NCBI RefSeq assembly: GCF_029931775.1
Contig: NC_079312.1
Span: 7,819,821-7,883,820, forward strand
From: Euleptes europaea
Taxonomy: Eukaryota > Chordata > Lepidosauria > Squamata > Sphaerodactylidae
Length of the DNA: 64,000 nucleotides
Reading direction: 5' to 3'
Below the pieces are notes generated by a model. The model saw only the letters and a program-made list of their open reading frames with translations, searched no databases and was not told where the DNA came from. Of this stretch, positions 1-10,957 are shown piece by piece; position 1 is the stretch's first letter, and each line of letters begins with the position of its first letter. Both the position numbers and the translations under genes were made by a program.

Positions 1-117
<117 letters not shown>

Positions 118-324
118 ACTGACAGTGAGACATAAAAGCCTCCTTTCTCACAGCCACTAATGAATCTCAGAGCATGAAACTACTCAGAACTCTCAACATT
201 AATCCCCCCTCTGAAACAGTGAAAAAAGAGCAGCAACTAAGAGAATACTCAAGCCTGAATGTCAGTGGGAAATGGTCAAGATCCTGTCTGAAAAACAAAC
301 TTACCACTTGTTATATAGCCTGGG

Positions 325-589
325 TCTATAGCAACCTGTACTGACTAAACTGAGGCTATTGTATTTTGGTCACATTATGAGAACACAAGAGTCACTGGAG
401 AAGACAATCGTGATAGGAAACGTTGAGGGCAGCAGGAAAAGAGGAAGACCCAACAAGAGATGGATTGACTCAATAAAGGAACCTGCAGCCCTAAATTTGC
501 AAGATCTGACAAAGGCTGTCAAAGACAGGACATTTTGGAGGACATTGATTCATAGGGTCGCCATGAGTCGAAAGCGACTTGACTGTACT

Positions 590-625
<36 letters not shown>
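325..625 (+). mobile_element. Bov-B (RTE-clade) LINE 3' end with CA-repeat tail
   Basis: Positions 359-592 encode the typical RTE carboxy terminus: the FGHIMR start, a KRGRPNKRWIDSIKE motif and a terminal HRVAMSRKRLD. The 3' terminal signature 'gggtcgccatgagtcg' follows and runs directly into a (CA)n microsatellite (593-623). This arrangement is typical of squamate Bov-B LINEs. The copy is heavily 5' truncated. Confidence 0.8.
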
Positions 626-1150
626 TCTTACCAACTACACTTCTAGCTACATACTGCAGTGTGGCTGTAGGTACGGTTTGATACACCTGTATAATATGGC
701 TAATGGATACCTGATAAGTATGGTATAATATAGCAGCTGTTAATTATGCAAGTTTTAAAGTTAAGTTATATGTAATGCAGTGTGGAAGGGTTATGTTGCT
801 AATTCTTTTTCTTCCATTAAATACACCACTCCAGATAAGGAGCCATTTGTAGCTCTTGGGAAATAAATTATTCCCACATCTGGTGTTCCTTACCTCTAAA
901 GAGGTGAGTTATCCCTTTCCCCTATAAGTTGTGTGTTAAAACAAGTTAATGTTTTTGAGGTTATTCTGAGTACAGGTCTTGTTTAAAGAAAAAGATGTAA
1001 TGACGTATATATGTTCCCTAGATGGAGATTACCATTGCAACCCTACTGGGATTAATTACTACAAATGGAGTAAATACACGCCCTTACAAATCAAATGGCT
1101 AATTCCAGGAAGTTTCTTACCCTTAATTGCAAAGGGCTGAACAATGCTAT
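626..1150. other. AT-rich intergenic stretch, nothing recognised
   Basis: About 525 bases of AT-rich sequence between the Bov-B tail and the L1 body. I see no open frame, RNA gene or repeat I can name, though the last part could be further eroded L1. Confidence 0.4.
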
Positions 1151-1154
1151 AAAA

Positions 1155-3285
1155 AAGAAGAAGAATTACAGATGTGTTGGTTAAACAAAAACTCTAAAAT
1201 GTAATAAAACTCCTGGAAGAGATGGGTTACAGCTGAATTTTACCAGAAATTTAAAGATCAGTTAGCTAAACCTTTAGCAATTATGTTCAGTGAAATCATG
1301 TAAAAAGGTATAACCCCACAGACATAGAAAGAAGCAAGAATAATTGTTCTTCCAAAAGAAGGTAGAGATGCAACTTTACCATCTTCCTACAGTCCAATCT
1401 CCCTTGTAAATCAAGACGCAAAAATATTCACTGCACTCTTAGCAGCCAGACTTAACGAATTTATTCACATATCAAGGAAGACCACACTGATTTCATTCAT
1501 AAACGCCAAATAGCCGATGATATATGTAGAACTCTAAAAGCTTTCTTTGAGCAATCTCTGCTGTGTACAACTGACCAACAGCTCAAGTAAAAGTGAATAA
1601 TTTCAGATCTAAATAGAAATACAGAGAGGAATTCGTCAGCGCTTTCCTCTATCTCCTTTACTGTTTGCTTTATCAATAGAACCACTAGCAGAAGCCATAT
1701 GTTCTAATGCAGACAATATTGGCATAAAAATAAATGGATTACACCACAAAATTAGTGTATTTGCTGATGATATAATCCTTTACATATGCCACTGTACATC
1801 TGCTATTATCAGGCTTCCAAATAAATTATGCCAAATCAGAACTAAGACCACTGAAGGTAGCACAGAAAACAGAAGATTATATTAAAGCAAAATACCGATT
1901 TAAATGGAATCCCATATCCTGGAAATATCTAGGGGTTAATATCTCCCCAAACTGACAATGTCTCAATCAGATAAACTATGATACTCTCATTAAAAAACTC
2001 AAACAAACAATGACTGAATGGACAAAACTTAATCTAACATGGATGACATGAATTCATCTAATTAAAATGATATTTCCTAAACTCTTATTTCTATTTCAAA
2101 TACTCCCTAAGTTTATTTCTAGAAAACAGTTGAACATATGGCAACAGTTGCTACATAGATGTATTCAAAATAATAAGAAAGCTAGAATTCCTTCTCATCC
2201 TCTCATGCTGCCAGCAAAGAAAGGAGGACTAAATGTACCTGATCTTAATCTTTATTATGACGTAGCCCAAATACGTAATATACTACATTATTTAGGACCT
2301 AGCGATAGTTCACCATGGCTTCAGATAGAACAGAGCTATAGCCTGAAGTCACCCTAGAAGATTTGGTGTGGCAAAAAGACCCAGAAGGACCAAAAGGAAT
2401 AAAACAAAACCCTTTCTCACAACTACACTGCAAATTTGGGGTAACAGAAGGAAAGTCTTGGCTCCAGAAATTTCACCACCTACAATAACTGGCCAAATCT
2501 TTTCCCCACCTGGACAGAACATAGGCCTCTATAACACTTGGGGGGGGAATAAACATCTATAGATTAAAAGACTTGTCTGAAAAAGGTACATTAAAAAGTA
2601 GGTCATCACTACAATATATTATGGGTGAAAGAAAAAATTATTGGTTTCAATACTGGCAATTATTATATTTGTTTCAAACACCAGCTATTCCACAAAGTAT
2701 TACAAGACAGTTGACTAAATTTGAGACACTGATACTGAATAGACAATCTTATTGTAAAGGTATTATTTCAAGTTTATACAAAACTTTTGAAGATAATTCT
2801 CCTTTAACTCCTTCATAAACTAAGAAGTGGCAGAGAGAAATCAATTCTCATATCTCTGAGGATGACTGGGCAGTGGTCTGAGAAGGTGTGGAACCTTTTA
2901 ATTTTAGATAAGATGTCCTCCCAATGCAAAGTAACAACTTATCTTACTCTACAAACTTTTTAAATAGATGGCTGCCCTTTCTAGAATATGTGGGGAAGGG
3001 GGCATCACAAAGTAAACAATGTCTACGAAACTTATCATACGATTTGCATTTATTAAGTTCTGCTAAGTGAATAAAACAAATGGTATGATTTCTGTAAAAA
3101 GCACGGATGTATAATATTGGAACAAAGTATAACATTGGAACATATTTTGGAACCAAGTATTGAAACATATCTTGACTGTACAAGGATATTTAACGTACTG
3201 CTGTTGTATTTTTACTTTTGTTGTTGTTGTCATTATAAACTAAACTCAAAATAAAGAGTTACAAAAAGAAAAGAAATGATTTCAC
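1155..3285 (+). mobile_element. L1 LINE, 5' truncated and inactivated
   Basis: The L1 ORF2 reverse transcriptase can be followed in shifting frames. A TPG-RDG motif and FYQKFKDQ-like residues lie near 1205-1260. A Y-SPISLVNQDAKIF block lies near 1385-1430 (family form YRPISLLN-DYKI). The thumb/C-terminal segment at 2067-2357 reads PKLLFLFQILP, then NNKKARIP and KKGGLNVPDLNLYY. Many stops and frameshifts break it, so it is an old copy. It ends in an A-rich tail at about 3240-3285, exactly where a duplicated zinc-finger 3'-UTR segment begins. Confidence 0.85.
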
Positions 3286-3291
3286 TAAAAG

Positions 3292-3622
3292 ATGCCAAAG
3301 AATTTAGAGACCCCCAAATGATTTAATAATTAATTAGGAAATAACTTTTTTCCCAGTGAGACCTCAAGCTTTAGTAAACATCAAGAAACCTGCTAATGGA
3401 AAAATGCTCCAGAGATCTGTGGTGAACCTGACCATCCTTAGTTGTCTTGAGCCTGCAGAGGAGGAAGAAGGGGAAGTTGAAAACTATGTGGGTTTTTCTC
3501 TCTAGTATTCCAGCCCTGGCTATTTTTCCTGCCTATCTCCCAAAGCCCATCATGCCCATATTTATTGAGTGTTCTAAATTGGATTGCAGCCACTGTTTGC
3601 ATTTTCTCACTACTACCAGAGG
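3292..3622 (+). repeat. Duplicated 3'-UTR-like segment, copy 1
   Basis: This block of about 330 bp is roughly 90 percent identical, by eye, to 18997-19323. The later copy lies directly downstream of the zinc-finger gene's last finger relic, so this copy is best read as the 3' untranslated region of the paralogue that ends at 117, now separated from it by Bov-B and L1 insertions. I see no coding function in either copy. Confidence 0.7.
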
Positions 3623-3830
3623 CTGCCTTATACTGAATCAGACCCTTGCTCCATCGAAGTCAGTATTGTCTACTCAGACTGGCAGCAGCTCTCCAGGTCT
3701 CAGTCAAGAGTCTTTTGCATCACCTACCTGCCTAGTCCCTTTAACTGGAAATGCTGCGGATTGAACCTGGGATCTTCTTCATGCCAAGCATGAGCTCTAC
3801 CACTGACCCAACGCCACGCTGGCTCAGCTA
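3617..3830 (-). mobile_element. tRNA-derived squamate SINE, minus orientation
   Basis: On the minus strand this reads a tRNA-like head (box A 'gtagagc', box B in the region of 'ggttcaatcc') and then the body ending 'ctgattcagtataaggcagc'. Related copies lie at 8533-8700, 8801-8968 and 49266-49478. The head resembles tRNA-Ala; it is a SINE and not a tRNA gene. Confidence 0.75.
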
Positions 3831-4084
3831 TAGACTCCTTGTAACCCAGTTTTTCTTTGTCTCTCCCTTTTTTTTAAAAAAAAGTGTAATTCCTTTGTTT
3901 TAAAGTGTTTTTTTTTTTTATATGGCCTTGTGAGTTGCTTCAGTAGAAAGGGGATTTGTATAAGATCAAAATAAACAGAGTGGAAAGAAAGAAAGGGGCT
4001 GGCAAAAGGTTTGAGGGAGTAATATAAACTTTGTATGCAAGTTCTATGTGTGTGTGTGTAAAGGTTCATCAAGTTGCAAGTCAC

Positions 4085-4222
4085 AAGGCAAGAGACTAAC
4101 AGAAGTGGTTTGCCATTGCCTGCCTCTGCATAGCAACCCTGGAATTTCTTGGTGGTCTTCCATCCAATTACTAACCAAGGCCAACCCTGCTTAGCTTCTG
4201 AGAAGTTAAATACCAGAATGTA
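4085..4222 (-). mobile_element. 5S-rRNA-derived SINE (5S-Sauria type), minus strand
   Basis: The minus strand reads 'gaagctaagcagggttggcc', then 'ttggttagta' and 'ggatggaagacc', matching the internal promoter region of 5S rRNA. A SINE body with 'aggcaatggcaaaccac' follows. A second copy lies at 10021-10222. The 5S part is incomplete and diverged, so it is a SINE head and not an rRNA gene. Confidence 0.75.
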
Positions 4223-4279
4223 ACTTTTCCAGTCTAGCAAATGCCAGAGACTCCCAATGTGGTCCTCTTGCTTAAACAA

Positions 4280-4670
4280 ACAAACACAACATCACAGAAA
4301 CCAGGACTCAAGAGTGCAAAAGACAGCCCTTCTACAAGGTGATAAGAGCCCTGGAAATCTTGTCCTAGCAAATAGATTCTCCCTTTGCCAGCTTCCATTA
4401 ATAACAACCCAAAGCTGACAAAACTAGGATTACCCTAGTTTTTAATGACCAAACGAGTGACAAAATAGTTAGCAAACTTGTAGTATATCAGGCAGGTGTC
4501 GTTATTAAACGAAACTAGCAAAGGTGGGTGTTTTTAAGTAATGCGGGATATGTCAGAGTAATTTCAATAATTAAAGCAAACTTTTTTTTCATGACTCATG
4601 AGATTGCATGTATGGAAGAAGAGCATGTGGAAGGGCAGCCTGTGTTACCAGTCTGTAATAGGGTTACAGC
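4280..4670. other. No gene recognised
   Basis: About 390 bases with no coding, RNA or repeat signal that I can name. Confidence 0.35.
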
Positions 4671-4673
4671 TCT

Positions 4674-4868
4674 GGGTTGCTGGCTCTGGGTTGGGAAATA
4701 CCTGGAGATTTTTGGGGGTGGATCCTGGGGAGGCGAGGGACTTCGATAGGTAGAATGCCATCGAGTCCACCTTCCAACTCAGCCATTTGCTCCAAGGGAA
4801 CTTATCTCCGTCGTCTGGAGCCCAGTTGTAATTCCGGGAGACCTCCAGCCCTACTAGAAAACCCGGAA
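4674..4868 (+). repeat. Short interspersed repeat of the 'ggttgggaaatacctgg' family
   Basis: About 190 bp with the landmarks 'ttgggaaatacctggaga', 'gggggtgga', 'gccat-gagtccacc' and 'gttgtaattccgggaga'. The same landmarks occur at 50565-50735 and 53700-53890, and in inverted orientation at about 50915-51060. The element looks partly palindromic, as in a MITE or SINE family common in lizards; the class is uncertain. Confidence 0.6.
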
Positions 4869-5149
4869 AAATAGAAACCCCCTCCCACACTGTCCCTGTA
4901 GTGAAATGTAATCTTAATTAAGGGATTGGAACAGGGGAAGAGCAACGAAAAAGCAAGTTACAAGGAGACTTGAGGGAGATGGAGCAAGCAGGAGGACCTG
5001 TTGACTTTCCTTTGTGTTATAGAAGTTCAATAAATACTTTGTTGGACCAGTACCTGAACTCCCCGGCCTTAATAAGACAGTCCCCTCTTGCACTTCCACT
5101 TTCCCCCTCCTTTTCTTGCAACTCCCTTTCTGCCCAAATGCATTTTAAA

Positions 5150-5560
5150 AACTCATCAGGTTTTTGCAGCGACCGGCTGTGTGTAGGAGGAGGAGTTGGT
5201 GCTTTTGCTGCTGCTGCTGGCCTGCGTGGGAAGATCCCCGGCTCCTTTCCCACGGGTGGGGGGGCGAGGCAGGAAGGTCTCCGCGGCTCCTGATTGGCTC
5301 CCTTTGCAGGAAGGCCGCTTCCCAAAGCCCTGCTTGGCCAGAGCTTTTGAGTTAGGTGCTCTGATGGTTAAAACAGGCGAGTTCAAAGTGCCTAGAGAGG
5401 AAGGAAACTGGGGGGGCGAGGGGGGGGTGTTAATTGCAGGCCCCCCTTCCTGCTCCAGCCCCTTTCTCATTCTGCAGATATCCGGAAACGGGAGCTTTGG
5501 AGGTTGCAGGTAGAAAGCCTGTTTGGAGACGCAAGAGTTTTAAGGTGCAATGGGGTGGGG
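5150..5560 (+). promoter_or_regulatory. CpG-rich promoter candidate with possible non-coding first exon
   Basis: This is the most GC- and CpG-rich stretch upstream of the KRAB gene. It contains an inverted CCAAT box ('tgattggct', about 5290) and G-rich runs. A consensus donor, 'gttgcag' followed by 'gtagaa', would close a first exon at 5509. It lies 2.4 kb upstream of the start-codon exon (7915-7997), in the right orientation. That it drives the KRAB gene is inference; no transcript evidence is available. Confidence 0.45.
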
Positions 5561-5856
5561 GGGTGTCTTTCTTAGTGGGAGGAGAAATTAAAGCGAGAGA
5601 GAGATAGAAATGGGGCGGTGGAGGATGCCAATCGACGCAATCTGATGAAAAACTGCCTGGCACGTGTGTTTGCATAACATAGCGTTGTTTGGAAAATTAA
5701 CTGATCAGATTAGATTTGCAGCAAATCAAGTGAGTGGTGCAGATCTTTTTTATGGTGTTTGAAATCTGAATATATTTTCTTGGCAGTCTAAAATACCCCT
5801 TTTCCCATTCTTTATTTTCTTGGCAGTCTAAAATACACCTTTTTCCATTCTTTATA

Positions 5857-6040
5857 TTTGTGTGTGTGTGTGTGTGTGTTAAGTGCCGTCAAGTCGCTTC
5901 CGACTCATGGCGACCCTATGAATCCTCCAAAGAGTCCTTTCCTTAACAGCCTTGCTCAGATCTTGCAAATTGAGGGCCGTGGCTTCCTTCATAGACTTAA
6001 TCCATCTCTTGTTGGGTCTTCCTCTTTTCCTTATTTAGTC
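5857..6040 (-). mobile_element. Bov-B LINE 3' end, minus strand
   Basis: The (TG)n run at about 5857-5879 is followed by 'aagtgccgtcaagtcgcttc' and the complement of the RTE tail ('ggcgaccctatgaat'). The reverse complement encodes the same KRW-D-IKE region seen at 359-592. It is a truncated insertion. Confidence 0.75.
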
Positions 6041-6491
6041 CCAGGAATTTAGGATAAGAGGTGACTTCATATATCGGTAATATGTATGCAGCCGCAAATA
6101 ACTGACTGTTTTACATTTTAGTAACTGCAAGCATTTTAATTCCTTTTTTCTTTTTATTGTGATCTGTGTTTTTTTATTTTTCTTATTTTGTTGCATTTTG
6201 TTAATGTATGGTTATGCATATTTTCACTGTGACCAAGGATAAATTACAAGCATGACAATTCCCCCCCCCCAACCAATCAATAAATGGATTACAACATTCA
6301 ATGATGTCAGGGAATCATTACACAAATTACAAGCTATGATAATGTTTGAATCTAAAAACAAAGATTCCTAGTAACATTTAAAAATTTATCTTGTATATGA
6401 TTGTATGTTATTGTATTGAAGCGTTGTAAGCCACCCGGAGCCCGGCTTTGGCTGGGAAAGGGGGAAGTATAAATCTAATAAAATAAAAATC

Positions 6492-7430
6492 ATGCAGCTG
6501 TGAATAATAATATAACTTATATGACGTTGTTCTGGACAGGAAGGTATGGCGACAGACCCCCTTGTCCAGTTTTGTGCAGCCCTTCCAAGGGGAATTATTC
6601 CCTTCCCATCCACACTGGGGGTCAGAAAGAGAAGGTTTTATCTCAAAATGGCTATGGATCTTGTTTCTTCAGGGAATGAATGGCAAAGCTTGCTCTTGGG
6701 GGAGTGCGTGTAAGAAGAATTGAAAGGGTTGCTCCATGAAAAAGGAGCCTGAGGACATAATGGGGTTCCTGTCCCTTCCACTGCTGTGCAGATGAGGGGA
6801 ATTTTGGCAGATGCTACTTCTCTTCATCCTCTGCGAATCAGCCAAAATGTCTACACAGAGAAAACAAGATCTGAGCTGCCCCCTCTGCCAAATCCTGTTA
6901 TGCTTGTCAGATCATGAGGATAGATTTGCTGTGTCTCCTGGCAAGCTTTTTAAAAAAAACTGAAATAGAACCTCCATGTTCCAAGGTAGTTTACTTAAAA
7001 TGTGTTAGGTGACGAGTGGAGAAGGTTGTCAGGTTTCCTCTGTAGGTGTCTGCATAGCCACTGTCAGAAATAGGAGTCTGGACTGGATGGTCTGATCCAG
7101 CAGAGGGCTCTTTTTCTCTTCTAGAAACACGCTTTGCTTTAAATTGCACCGTCCTTGTTTGTGTCTCTCCTACAGGGTGATCTGCTCTCTGGCAGTTAGG
7201 GGAAGCCAACGGCCCCCATATAACCATCTCTTCTTTGGACAGAGACCCAGTGATGGGCAACATGTCTCAGGGAGCCAAATACTGAACGTTTTTGGCATTC
7301 ACTAGCTGAAGTTATCAGTCATCTACTCTCTTATGAGAATCGGGACCTGTCCGACATGCACAGCAGGCCTTGTTTTTTAGGTAATTCTCTTTCTCTCCTG
7401 CTCTCTCTAAAAAGGTCAAAAGCGGAAAGA
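6492..7430. other. 5' flank of the KRAB gene, mostly unclassified
   Basis: About 940 bases without a recognisable gene. Around 7060-7115 'ctggactggatggtctgatc' resembles the 3' end of a CR1 LINE. The rest may be intron 1 of the KRAB gene if the CpG-rich first exon is real. Confidence 0.35.
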
Positions 7431-7431
7431 A

Positions 7432-7612
7432 TAGGATCTGGCAGGTCCAGGTTCGAATATCCACTCTGCCATGGAAGCTTGGCCAGTCACACACACTCAG
7501 TGTTGCCTACTTCACAGGGTTATTGTGAGGATAAACTGGAGAGGAGGACAACAGTGTAAACTGTTTAGAAGTCCCCATTGGGGAGGAAGGCTGCACAGAT
7601 TGGGAGGGGGGA
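7432..7612 (+). mobile_element. Squamate SINE, second tRNA-derived family
   Basis: The copy reads 'ccaggttcgaatatccactctgcc' in pieces, then 'ggttattgtgaggataaact' and 'tccccattggggaggaag'. A more eroded relative occupies about 7680-7880. Their shared order of landmarks indicates a SINE family with a tRNA-like head. Confidence 0.6.
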
Positions 7613-7664
7613 AGAATATCCTCTCCTTTACAAAACAAAGGGAGTTTAAGAATCTTCCTGAGCT

Positions 7665-7880
7665 ATAAGAGGCAGTGTGTTTTAGTATATAGAATATCTG
7701 ACTAGGATATCTAGGCTGTCCAAGTTGAAATCTCCACTCTGCCACAGAAGGTTGCTGGCTGACTTTGGGCTATTTGTGCCCTGTTGGTCTGACCCACCTC
7801 CTAGGGTTGTTGTGAAGACGGAATGGATGATGAGAGAACAATATCAGCCACTTTGGGTCCCTGTTAGGGAAAAAGGCTAA
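7665..7880 (+). mobile_element. Diverged SINE, same family as 7432-7612
   Basis: Landmarks 'ctccactctgcca', 'agggttgttgtgaag' and 'ctttgggtccctgttaggga' recur in the same order as in the preceding copy, with many differences. It ends about 35 bp before the start-codon exon of the KRAB gene. Confidence 0.5.
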
Positions 7881-7914
7881 GTGTAAACAAAAGATGAATT
7901 TGTATCCCTCACAG

Positions 7915-7997
7915 GCAGTGGAAGAGCTTCAGAGTCAGGTTCCAGATCATCTCTTCTTTGGGGCGGAGTGGAAACACTTAAGATGCAGCCAGCTCAG
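7915..7997 (+). CDS. KRAB zinc-finger gene, exon with start codon (coding 7983-7997)
   Basis: The acceptor 'tgtatccctcacag' precedes 7915 and the strong donor 'cag/gtaagg' follows 7997. The ATG at 7983-7985 opens MQPAQ, and the phase-0 junction then runs straight into [10 protein letters not shown] of the KRAB-A exon at 9043. The short leader ending in PAQ before GPVSFEEV is the usual arrangement in squamate KRAB zinc-finger genes as I recall them. Bases 7915-7982 would be 5' untranslated. Three facts support this exon: acceptor, donor and phase all fit. Confidence 0.8.
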
Positions 7998-8283
7998 GTA
8001 AGGGACGAATCACAGGAACAGCTTGGTACTTCCTTTTAATGCAAAGCTGGAAGGGAACCATTTCTATGTTTTTTTTGTAATTTGCAGTCTGTCTTTCTTG
8101 GTAAATTGCATTAGATTTCTCCATAGAGAAAAGGGGCCTAAAAATGCTGAAATAAATACATAAAATTAATGTCCAAGGCTTTCTGATAACGGCAAGGTAA
8201 CACAGCAGCCTGTTCAGGAGGCCGTGCAGTTCACTGATCTTCGCCCATACACTCCCCAGGCAGGTTTTATCGTTTTTCTATGG

Positions 8284-8455
8284 CAGGGGTGTCAAACATA
8301 TGGCCCATGGCCGGATCCAGCCCATGAGACAGCCGAGGCAGCCACCCCTCCCCCAGTCCCGATCTGGGCAGCTGAGGCATGGCCCGGCTCGACCAAGTGT
8401 CATTTATGTCATTTCCGGCCCTTGTAATAAATAATAAATGAGTTTGACACCCCTG
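8284..8455. mobile_element. Non-autonomous hAT MITE with perfect 8-bp target duplication
   Basis: The 172-bp element starts with 'caggggtgtcaaac' and ends with 'gtttgacacccctg', an inverted terminal repeat. It is flanked by identical 8-bp copies of 'ttctatgg' (8276-8283 and 8456-8463), the hAT hallmark. It carries no coding capacity. The same termini bound the much larger element at 15958-18838. Confidence 0.9.
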
Positions 8456-8532
8456 TTCTATGGTGTGTCAAGTATGTCTTGTAGAACTCCCCCCTTGGGG
8501 TAACAAGATTTTTACATGAAGGATCTAGAGGT

Positions 8533-8700
8533 GGAGGGTCAGTGGGTCAGTGGTAGAGCGCCTGCTTGGCATGCAGAAGGTCCCTCATCTAAAGATAATA
8601 AAAGGATCAGGTAAGAGGTGATGTGAAAGGACTCTGCCTGGGACCCTGGAGAGCCACTGCCAGTCAGAGCAGACAATACCGACTTTGATGGACCAACAAT
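8533..8700 (+). mobile_element. tRNA-derived squamate SINE
   Basis: Landmarks are the box A region 'cagtggtagagcgcctgc', then 'ttggcatgcagaaggtc', and the body 'gagagccactgccagt' and 'actttgatggacca'. The box B region is partly lost. It lies in the first coding intron of the KRAB gene. Confidence 0.75.
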
Positions 8701-8800
8701 CACTGCGTTTAAAAAGTGTTACTGCTTGCACCTGTAACACCTGCAAGGGTCTGACTCAGTAGAGAGCATTTTCAGGTATTCCTGTTTCAATATCCATAGT

Positions 8801-8968
8801 TGCTTGAGGATGGGCTGTGGCTCAGTGGGGTAGCATCTGCTTGGCATCCAGAAGGTCCCAGGTTCAATTCCCGGCGAGCATTTCTGGAGAGCTGCAGCTG
8901 GTCTGATCAGACAGTAATGACCTTGATAGACCATGGTCTGATTCAGTATAAGGCTGCTTCGTGTGTGT
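8801..8968 (+). mobile_element. tRNA-derived squamate SINE
   Basis: A clear tRNA-like head ('ggctgtggctcagtgg', 'cccaggttcaattcccgg') and a short body ending 'ctgattcagtataaggctgc'. It lies about 75 bp upstream of the KRAB-A exon. Confidence 0.8.
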
Positions 8969-8985
8969 TTGTTTTCAGAAGGTGA

Positions 8986-9261
<276 letters not shown>

Positions 9262-9741
9262 TAGAAGAGAGCAAGAGTCCAGTAAAGATTTGATAAAATT
9301 TCTTAAAGACTTAAACAAAAGACTTAGCCCCTTAAAGACTTAACCTTAAAGACCTAACAAAAGTTCGGACAGGGTATGAGCTTTTGAGAATTACAGCTCA
9401 CCTTTTCAGACACAGCTAGAATATGAGTCCGTCTGTCCTTAAGTAGGGAAGAGTGAATTCAGACACCCAATGGCAATAGCATGTAAATGTCAGTAGCAGG
9501 TAAATTACATTAGCAGGGGTGATTGGATTAAGTGTGATATGCAGAGGGGTAGCAGGCATGGAGAAATCAGCATTGGTAATGAGGAATCCCCGGAATGAGC
9601 TATTTATAGTCCACATTGTCACTGAAACTCAAGGAAGATTAGAGAGTGTCAGTCAGTTCAATCGATAGGGTGAAGAGACAGCTAATGAATAGTGTTCTAG
9701 GACTTGGACGGAAGGTCACCAAGGAGAAGACAGAGGTTGCT

Positions 9742-9865
9742 GTGTAGAGGAAGGCAATGGCAAACCACCTCTGCTCATCTCTTGGCTTGGCAACCCCACG
9801 GTCTTGGGCTCGCCATGAGCTGATTGCAACGTAATGGCACAAAATTATTATTATTATTATTTATA
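9742..9865 (+). mobile_element. 3' part of a 5S/Bov-B-tailed SINE with ATT tail
   Basis: Landmarks 'ggaaggcaatggcaaaccac', 'ctcatctcttggcttggcaa' and 'cgccatgagctgattgcaac' match the body and Bov-B-like tail of the 5S-derived SINE at 10021. The copy ends in an (ATT)n run. Its 5S head is absent. Confidence 0.6.
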
Positions 9866-10020
9866 GGACTCGTTTAGCAGAAATCTGAAACAAGTCTTGA
9901 GTATTACATATGACATGTTAGGCAATGAAAGATATGGTATTAAGTTTGTAGAAAATTAATGCAGTGACAGCAAGATAACAAATAGCAACAAGTAGTTTGT
10001 ATTAGTAGCGATGTCCATTC

Positions 10021-10222
10021 CTGACCTGGATAGGCCAGGTTAGCTCAGTCTTGTCTTGGAAGCTAAGTAGGGTTGACCCTGGTGAGTACTTGGATGGGAG
10101 GCCATTCGTCTACATGGGGGGAGGGCAGGGAATGGCGAACCACCTCTGGACATCTCTTGCCTCGAAAACCCTGCTGGGTTGTCATAAGTCGGCTGTGACT
10201 TGATGGCACTTCCCACCTCCCC
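10021..10222 (+). mobile_element. 5S-rRNA-derived SINE with Bov-B tail
   Basis: The head reads 'ttggaagctaagtagggttg' and 'gtacttggatgggaggcc', matching the 3' half of 5S rRNA including its internal control region. The body has 'ggcgaaccacctctggacat' and the tail 'gtcataagtcggctgtgact' followed by 'tgatggcac', a Bov-B 3' end. It lies in the intron between the KRAB-A and KRAB-B-like exons. Confidence 0.8.
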
Positions 10223-10483
10223 CAGTATCGTCCACCGCCCTGTTCCGTCTGTTGAAATGCGTTCCTGAATTGTTCTGTTACAACATAGCCTTATTTCTTT
10301 ATAAAAATGTCCTCCCATCTGCTGTGGAAGTGGTTGTTCCTGGGCATACGTGGTTGGCCATGAAGTTTTCAACCTGACCAATAGCATTTGTTGAATCCCA
10401 AACTCCCACTTTAGCAGACATGACAATTGTGCATCCCCTTGAAATGGGTGATGAATGTAATTGCCATCTTTACAGTGTATCGG

Positions 10484-10957
10484 TTAGAACTGGCGATTGT
10501 ATGTTTAGCCTGAAGAGGAGAAGACTGAGAGGGGACATGATAACCATCGTCAAGTACTTGAAGGGCTGTCACACAGAGGATAGTGTTGAGTTGTTTTCTG
10601 TTGCCCCAGAAGGTCGGACCATCAGTGGGTTGAAATTAAATCAAGATAATTTCCATCTAGACATTTGGAAGAATTTTCTAACAGTCAGAGCGGTTCCTAA
10701 GTGGAACAGGCTTCCTCAGGAGGTGGTAAGCTCCTTCCTTGGAGGTCTTTAAGCAGAGGCTAGATGGCCATCTGTCAGCAATGCTGATGCTATGACCGTA
10801 GGCAGATCATGACACGGAGGGCACCTTGGCCATCTTCTGGCCATGGAGTAGGGGTCAACGGGGTGTGTGGGGGGGAGGTCTTGTGAATTTCCTGCATTGT
10901 GCAGGGGGCTGGACTAGATGACCCTGGCGGTCCCTTCCAACTCTGTGATTCACACGG
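10484..10957 (+). mobile_element. CR1 LINE 3' end
   Basis: The conserved CR1 carboxy-terminal code is visible ('agcctgaagaggagaagact' encodes the SLKRRRL motif; 'cctaagtggaacaggcttcc' encodes the W-NRLP motif). The hallmark CR1 terminus 'ggctggactagatgaccctg' and 'tcccttccaactctgtgatt' follows. It is 5' truncated. Confidence 0.9.

Noticed and set aside
8801-8875. tRNA gene
   Set aside because: The tRNA-like part is followed by a SINE body and repeated elsewhere in the window; the cloverleaf is not preserved well enough.
10021-10100. 5S rRNA gene
   Set aside because: Only the 3' half resembles 5S rRNA and it is fused to a SINE body with a Bov-B tail.
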